Shown piece after piece: positions 23,901 through 32,900 of a stretch of DNA of 64,000 nt; the stretch's first letter is position 1, and each line of letters begins with the position of its first letter. The notes under the pieces were generated by a model. It searched no databases and had not been told where the DNA came from. It saw nothing but the letters and a program-made list of their open reading frames with translations. The DNA lies in contig LR990054.1 in NCBI GenBank assembly GCA_905147135.1, positions 15,165,001-15,229,000 of the forward strand, given 5' to 3'. The DNA comes from Blastobasis lacticolella. Taxonomy: Eukaryota; Arthropoda; Insecta; Lepidoptera; Blastobasidae. A program made the translations under genes and the position numbers.

Positions 23901-26900
23901 ACTGATAAGTGTCACTACTGAAATAAGTCATTCCTTAAGAACAAAAATGTTGTGTCTATCCCGGCTTCTGGCAGGTTCCGCTTTCCTACTCATTCTTCTC
24001 CTCTTCGCGCTGTCTTCGGCATCCGTTGGCTCCGTTCGCTTTCTCGATGTCTATCCATATATTGTTGGGCTTTCCGCGGGATCTCTTGCCTGAATTCCTG
24101 ATACAGTTAGGAAACCAGCAAACGCAGGCAGGGTTATTATCACATCCGTCAGTTCTGCTCGATTACCAAAGTGAAACTATACATGCGAATAGAACGTCGT
24201 AACTTGCGTTGCTACCCGTACTGGACTACCTATATAGCTAGCTATACTGTATGCAAATGATGCGCGTGCCCCGCGGAGCGTACTTCCGCACATCTCCATT
24301 GTTGTAAATAGTGTAACTGAACAGCCTCCAAACGTACCTTGATAATATCAGATTTTACGCAATATCACTTACTAATGAATGGATGAGCGAATGATAATGC
24401 TTTATTGCATACTAGTGGGCCCGGCGCGACTTCGTTCGTGTACCTCCTTTACCCCTACCTACCCTTTTTATTCTTGCTTGTAAACCTTCCTCTTGAATCA
24501 CTCTATCTATTGTTGAAAATCGCATTACAATCCGTTGCGTAGTTTAGAAGATCTAAGCGTACATAGATACATACATAGGAAGCGACTTTGTTTTATACTA
24601 TACTAGTGGACCCGGCGCGACTTCGTTCGCGGACACCTGCTTTACCCCTACTTACCCTTTTTTCTTGCTTATAAACCTTCTTCGTGAATCGCTCTATGTA
24701 TTGTTGAAAACCGCATCAAAATCCGTTGCGTAGTTTCAAAGATTTAAGCATACAAAGGGACATAGGGACAGAGAAAGCGACTTTGTTTTATACTATGTAG
24801 TGATGTGACAGCCATACAATAGACCCAAATTGATAGATGAATAATACCACTGTGCGTTATAGACGGAATTGGATAGTGGACCGCCGTATATGTGTAGTTA
24901 CTTTTTTAAATATAAGTATGTGCGTAACACCAACCCCATCCACACACGTGTCCTACAAGGCAAGTAAAGACCGGGAGCATCTAGTACCTCAGTAGATGAG
25001 AAATTGGGCAACAGCCCCATATTTTTTATACTACTAATAAAACAAGTTTATAGCCTGTCTGATGGTAAGCAGTGACCGCAGCCTATAAATGTTTGCAATA
25101 CCAGGGGTATTAGTCACGTTTTGCTGATCCTGTAAAAATCTTTTCAGCCCTTTCTTGAGGAACTCCATGTCGTACTCTCTAGGGAGCTCATTCTACAACC
25201 TTTGTACGCTTGGTAGAAAGTTCCTTTGGAACCGAACGATTCACGGCCAATGTGGTTCCAAGATGGGGCGTGTGTGGGGTGTGAACCCCTTGTCCCACGA
25301 TATGATAGTGAGAGATTACGTTTTTGCCTAACGCAGCTGCGTTTTCTGCTATAAATTTTCAACACTGTGGCCGTTGATGCGCAATAGGCTAATCTGACCT
25401 AATTTTCCTTATCATTGTGTTCGCCAGCTGACGAACCCGTACTGGATACATTTTTATTTTCTCTGTACATCAGCCAGCACACGCTTGTACGATTTTTACG
25501 ATATGACAGATATAAAACATTATGAAGTCAGCGGTATACAATTCCCATCGGCTTATTTCGGTTTGCCAATAGATAGGCAAAGATTGGCAATTGCGGTCGT
25601 TGACCTCGCGGTCGGATCTAATTCGTATGTGGTCAGAGCGATTGTTGTAATAGGTACTCTACTGTTGTAAGGGTCATTTTTGTCAAAATTATACGTAGAA
25701 CTTATTTAGAAAAGAACCGTTTTTGTGTATTACTGCCTAACTTCGTTTCTAATTACTAGTAATAGCAGATTAGGGTCAATGCACTTTTAACAAAATTTTC
25801 ACTGCAGGCACTATTTCATGAAAATTATATGATAAATATTATAAACTGTTCTACGTACTATAGTTTAGACGCGTGCGAAAGAGACGGTGCTCTACGAAGC
25901 CGAACTAGCTAGCTGATGTGTATAATTTACCGTCAACATCTGTAAAGTCGTTAGTCAGTGATTTGGAAGGGAGCGAAATCGGGAGCGAGTTCAATCTAAA
26001 TATAGTCACAAAGCTGTGTCACCAATACATCATTCGTGGTATTTCCTGACTTTTTTGCGAGAGCAACACGCATGTGTGTGACGATTCCTGGATTTCCAAA
26101 CGAGCTTTATGACTTTCGACCTAATTTAATTTGAACACATATGGAACTAACCGTGTTCCACTTCCCCTAAGAGTCATGTTCTAACTATACTTTTTTGTGT
26201 TTGATGGATGTTGTATGACTAAATGGATATATTTTCATTGCAATTGTTGATTGATTATGACTTCATTAATTTAACTCTGCTACCTTGTTCTAATATAAAA
26301 TATTTTATTATGCAATGACAATGGGATTTGTTTATTGCATAAATATTTGTTGTTTGTATCGGTCTACTGTTATGAAATATTATATCTAGTTATGCAGTCC
26401 ATTTCCGTGAGTATTGTGAATTATTTATTTGAGCCCTCGACGCAAAATGACTGCTGATATAAGTTTAACATATGTATCTGTACTATTTGTGTATCGGTCT
26501 GTGACTACGTAGCTACCAAGGGTTTAATCAGATATGACCGACCGAAACTGCATTTTTTCACTAAAATAGGAAAAATTTTAAAAGTTGATACAGAATGTGG
26601 TATCAGTATTCATAGATACGTGATTGATCCAATCTGGTCAGGTCCCCTGGTAGCAGGGTCACAGAGGTTAGATGGCAGTCGCTCCACTATAATTACCTGA
26701 TCTGCCAAATCCATGATCAAGTCGGACCCCAGGCCTTCACCCACGAGACCGAAAACGGGAACATTTTTTTTAATGTTATACGGCAGACAAACAGGCAAGC
26801 GGGCCACCTGATGGAAAGTGGCCACCGCCGCCTATGGACATCAGCAACATCAGGGGAGTCACCAATGCGTTGCCCGCCTCTGAAGAGACGTCTAATATAC

Positions 26901-29900
26901 GTCTTGAACGATCCCATGTCATAGTCCAAAGGAAACACTGTGGCTGGGAGCTCATTAACAACATTAACGACAAGATGATTGTTATAATTCATTATTCATG
27001 GATAAGTATCCAACTCCAAGCAGTATGACCAATTTCGGTCTCAGCTCAAGTGGCTTCCGATACGACTTCGCAGAAATATCCATATCCTTTGTCTTCTTTA
27101 CAATATCCTTTATAATCCTCGTGCTCCTTCCTATCTCCGTGACCGGTTTGGTTTCTCCCGTTCTCAAAACCTACCCTGTCGCTCAAGCGTCAGGACACTC
27201 CTCTCCATTCCCCCTCATCATTCCGAATGCTATACTAAATCATTTACTGTTCATGCGGCTAGGCTATGGAACTCGCTGCCGCATACTGTTCGTAACAGTA
27301 CCTCACTCGGTATTTTTAAAAAAAGAGTAAAAGAGCATTATCTTTCCAGTTGCAATCCATAATATTATATATTTATAGGTATTTATTAAGTATTTGTGTT
27401 ATTTATTATATATGTAGGTACTATTACTATTATATATATAGACACTTATTTAAGTAATTCAATTATATTATGTATTTGGGTGCATTCATATCTGCCTCTC
27501 TATTCTAGCCCTCTCTCTTCGGTAGGTCTGCTGTAAGACATTTCTTTTTAGAAATAAGCTGTACCTTTTGTGATTGTTATCTTTATGTTCATATTATTGT
27601 AACTTTCTTTGTGCACAATAAATGGTTAAATAAATAAATAAATAAATATGTATCTAACTGTCCAGCTTTCATCAAACATTCGTCAAATTCGAAAGTCTCG
27701 GCTCTCGGCAGGAATCACGGCCAAGTTTTGCCGAGATCTCAGTCGGTCCTTACTACTAGGGATCAGTCATTCATCTATTCTTCTCTTCACCTATTGTAGT
27801 ACATTTCTATCAATGGAAAGATGCAAAGCAGTACAGTAAACTCGACGTGCCAATAGCCGTGACGTTCCAGTTTCACAGATCGTGGTATCGGTTATGTTTC
27901 AGCCACTTAGGCGATTCTGTGAGGATTCAGAGCGTGAATTGCGGTGGCGGGCAAGGTCTCCAACTGTTTCTAGGTATTGCAGTTGGCTGGTTGACTGATT
28001 TTGTTTTGGAATAGCTTTATAAATAAGCATGTTATGAAGGTTTGAAATTCCTAAGCCGGCTAAATATATACGTGTATGAATGTGGAAGAGACGAGAAAGG
28101 CATGTCAGGATCGTAGCTTGTGGCACTCGGTAGTCTCTGCCTTTTCGTACGGGAGTGTGAGTGTGTATGTACTATGTATGTATGTTGAAATTTCTAATTA
28201 GACCGAGAGAGGGATATAATAACGTGAGTTATTATATGTATATACATATAATCTGTCCAGACTGACTTGTCTTATTTGGTTAACGAAATTATGTATTAAA
28301 ATGAATAATTTGCAACAGTATTCGTTAAAATTCACATTCGATGTGTTTCTTATATAATCCAAGACATCTATACGCAATGTACGGAGCGAGATTGATACGG
28401 CAAGTCGTGATTTTGCGTATTATTTGTTCCACAAAAAGGACGAGTCGGTCTGGACAAATCATAGGTACATGCATAACGTCACACCAATTTCCCGTGGGTA
28501 GGCAGAGACCACATCGTTCCACATCGTTCCACATGCTACGGTCCTGACAAATCTCTTGCTTCTACATTCATTAACCTTTTCATACATGAACGTCAGTTTA
28601 GGGGACTCTTGACCTGACCTTTCTTTAAAATATCATCGAACATATATACATAACGTCATGTCTTTTCCCCGTGGAGTGGGCAGAGAATTATTGGTTATAA
28701 TTTAACCTATTTTAAGGCCAGTTTACGCGGGCAATAGCTAGTTGTGTTACCCAACCGGTGTTAGTTGGAATATAGGTACAGATAGCGAATGACAGATATT
28801 TGCATTGCAATCGACATTGATAAAGAATTCCTTGAAATTGACGCTACAATAGTTGGTTTAGTCACCATACTCGTAGTTCAGCACACATGTTGCAATAATA
28901 CCTTATTGTAACAAATAGAAAAAATAAAATATATTGACCTTATTGTCCCGCCTGGTTGTGCTCTCACGAGGGCCCGGGGTCCGCCTTGACCATGATCCAG
29001 AATTTGGCAGTTCAGATAATTATTGTGAAGCGACTGACATCTGACTTTCGTGACATTGCTACCAGGGGAACCTGACCAGATTAAATCACGATTACACATT
29101 TAGACCGTAAGAGCATCGGTTAGCATTACGGTACATAACTCAGAAAAGAGTCATTGGTACATGGCCGTAGCGGGATTTGAACCCGGGACCTCTCGCTTAC
29201 GAGTCGGATATCTTAATCACTTTGCCTCCGACACTCCTATACATATTTATTTATAATACAGGCCTAATAGAAGTTACCCACTGTTATTTGTATGTTGTAA
29301 TAACGAATATATTTGAAACTTTGTAGATTTCACGTTAATCTATTTTGATAAATTCCTATGTACGTCTCAACTAACAAACTCTGCTCCGGTTACAATCGTC
29401 ACTCTCTACGGCCATAATTCACCAAGCCACGTACATATCTTCATACGAATTTCCTCACCAACTCCACAATGGCAGCACCGAGGTAACCAGTAACGCTCTA
29501 TTGCCAGAGCAAGACGCTACGTCGACCGCGACGCGCTCTACCCGCTTCTTACGTGTGGCAATTAGAGCTGCTGTAGCGTGTAGAGTTTGACTGTGTGGCT
29601 CTATGTAGAGTGTATGTATAAGGTTGGAATATTAACTTACAATATACATTTAACTGGGCATGCGTTTGACGGTCATTTATGAAATAGATATGGACCAGTG
29701 GCGATTTCTCAATCGCTCGCCTCGAACGGTCTTCAATTTTGATTTTCGGCATAAAAAATCGATATTTTGATACATTATGCTGATTTTTCCTATTTTTGAA
29801 CCGTACTCTTTCGGTGTTGCCAATGTAATTTAAAAATATTGTGTAGCCAAGGTAGTTTAAAAAATATGCCGTAAATCACAATTGAAAACCGTTCGAATCG

Positions 29901-32900
29901 ATGAGGTCGATTCAAAAATTGAGCTGCTGTTTTTTTTAACTAATAGAATGGCCTCTCACGAAATTCAATCGAAATAAGTGCCAGAAGTGGGTGCTAAATA
30001 ACGTCACGGCAGTATCACTGTGACTTTTCACGAAGGAACTATGTTACAAAATCACGTCATAACATAATACACACGATATTAAGGACCGTGAGGGGCGTCA
30101 GTGTCTTTTCATCAGTAGTTTCCCAATCGGCGGCATGTTAGGACAATAATAAATGTGGCGTAAAAAGGTACTAACATGCCGGCGATACTAGTGATTGCCA
30201 TCTGTGATCAGACCTCCGTGTTAACAGGGAACCTGACCAGCGTGGCTATTGGCTATCTCAGTGGACAACTCAATTTGACATAAAATAATCTTACACTACT
30301 CTCATTTGGTAGACGCTGTAGCCAGATGCCTACGTAGATGACGCAGTGTAGAATTATCTAATGTCAAATTCAGTTGCCAACTGATTTAGACAATAGCCCC
30401 GCTGGTTGGATAATGTTTACACATTACACATCGCCTAAATGTAGGTGTTTCATCACGATGTTTTCCCTCACCGTAAGAGTATCCGTTAGTGTTCAACTAA
30501 TGTACATCACTCAGAAAAGAGTCATTGGTACACGGCGGCAGTGGGATTCGAACCCAGTACCTCTCGTTTACGAGTCGGATACTCAACCGCTCGGCCACCG
30601 ATGCTCCTTCTTATGATCCAGAAACCTTACACTTTAGGCCACCGACACTCCTCAATTATACTTATAAAAAAATTGCCCTCCTCTATTATACTTACAAAAT
30701 AGTATCACTAACCACCTCACCCTCCATTCCAGGTCGAAGCCCAGCTCGATGGCGGGCGACAAGGAGCCGGCGCCCGCGCCCTCGCCCGCCGACTCCGGCG
30801 TCGCGGAGCTGGAGTCGCACCACCATGATTACAGGTACCCTACGTGTTTTATATAGGGTAACATTTTGTATAAGTGATGGTGACCTTATTTTGAGCAGTA
30901 TATTCCACTTTGATCTTGCTCTCACTAAGTGTAGTTCGCCTTACCTACTGCTTAAAGGTGGTCCTTTAGTTTACACATTGTAAAGGAACCCTTAATTACT
31001 CTTTTAAGTGGGTGTGAGTTTTGTTACATGCTTGACAGAGGGTTGGAATCGCCACTCGGGTTCTAAATTTTTTATACCACAAAGGTGGCAAACAAGCTTA
31101 CGGCCTGTCTGATGGTAAGCAGTCACTGCAGCCTATGGACGTTTGCAACCTACGCGTAGACGACCCCGTACAAACCTTTCACCCCTTTCTTGAAGGACTC
31201 CATGTGGTACTTACTCTTCAGGGAAAACTTCTCCAGCTAGTTCACTCCGCAACCTTAGCGTGCATGGGAGAAAGTTCCTTTATACCTGCACAGTTCGCGA
31301 CCAATTTAGCTCCAAGGTGTGAAAATGAACTCCTTGTCGGTGGCCAAATTAATCATCCGAATACAGTAATTCGAGGCCATTCCAAAAGCTGTAATCGTCG
31401 CGAATACTGGAACAAAGTGTAAGGGGGAGTTAAGTCCATCGACTCGATATGAAGAAGAAGAAGCCTATAGTTCGTGCTTGTACTTGACCACCTTCCCACC
31501 TCATCCGCAGCACATCCGAGCGCATCCGCCTCCACGAGGGCCGCATCCGCGCCCGGAACCCTCCTCTCTCCATCCCGGGACAAACCCTCCGTCGTGACGA
31601 AAGAGACGCGGAGGTAGCCAGGGCTCGCCGGGAGAGGGCGCTGCTGAGGCAGAGGCTCGAGGATACCGAGTGGAGTCTCTGTCAGAGAGCTGGGGAGATA
31701 TCGCTGCTGAAGACGCAGCTTAAGGAGGCTCAGGTGGGTTTTTAGGGCAATTTTTTAGGGACTGTGCGTGTTTTTTAATGCTACTCTGTGACAAGCTCTA
31801 GAGCGGACAGCGCACCTGATTATAAGTGGTAACTGTCGCCCATGACATCTGAAAAACCCTCCGTCGTGACGAAAGAGACGCGGAGGTGGCCAGGGCTCGC
31901 CGGGAGAGGGCGCTGCTGAGGCAGAGGCTCGAGGATACCGAGTGGAGTCTCTGTCAGAGAGCTGGGGAGGCTCAGGTGGGTTTTTGTTTAATATGGGCTC
32001 AGCACCAGTGAAACAGTCGGTAGTTAGTATTGCACTGTCGCATAATTTATTTACAAGAACCCGCGCCGAGGTATTCGCAGATATTTTTACTTACATATCT
32101 AGCAGGTCCATTTTTAGAGTTCCATACCTCTTTTTATTGTGCTTCTCTGTGACAAACTAGCAGATAGCCCACCTGATGGTAAGTGGTAACTGTCGCCCAT
32201 AACGTCTATGATTCCTACATTTAGATTGAAGGCAACAAAAATAAAAAACCGCAGGTGCGTTGTCACTTTACGAGAAGCATAGATAAAGATGAATCCGAAA
32301 ACCGTACCTAAAATCACAAAATGTATATTGATTTTTGCGATTTCCGTAATGAACGAACTATTTATATATCTATACAAATCTTTTGCGCGAGTCCGACTCA
32401 CACTTCACCGTCTTTTTTGTAATAGATAGTGTCCTATAGTATATTTTAGTATAGAGCTTCAAGTAATAACGCCGCCGGTTGCTTTTTTCCCCTTTGTTTT
32501 TGCTATATATTATTCGTGTATAAGCAATACAGAATTTACATTTATTCATTCAAATGGTTTGGAAACATTGCAGGAAACTCGTTCCAAAGCGTTAGTTCAC
32601 CTAATTCTTCAGCCCGGTGTCCCTTCCCACGCTGAGATTTTTAATGAGAATAAATCCAAAACCAAGCACAGCATTCGCCAAGTGACGAATGCTGTGGTAG
32701 AGGCTGGAGAGCGTTGAGTAGAGCCTCTGTTAGAGAGACAGAATACGCCACCTTACCTTACCTTATCTTGTCTTGGCAGACATTTAGAATTCCGCTGTTT
32801 ACAAATGTCCATCGCACTGTAAAATCTCCAGCAACGACTAAAATAATCAGTATAAATTTGTATATGTCGATAATTCCGGATGTTCGTCGTGGTCTACCTG

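Noticed and set aside
23869..24093. 74-codon + strand frame resembling a signal peptide
   Set aside because: It is the mirror strand of a LINE ORF2 remnant.
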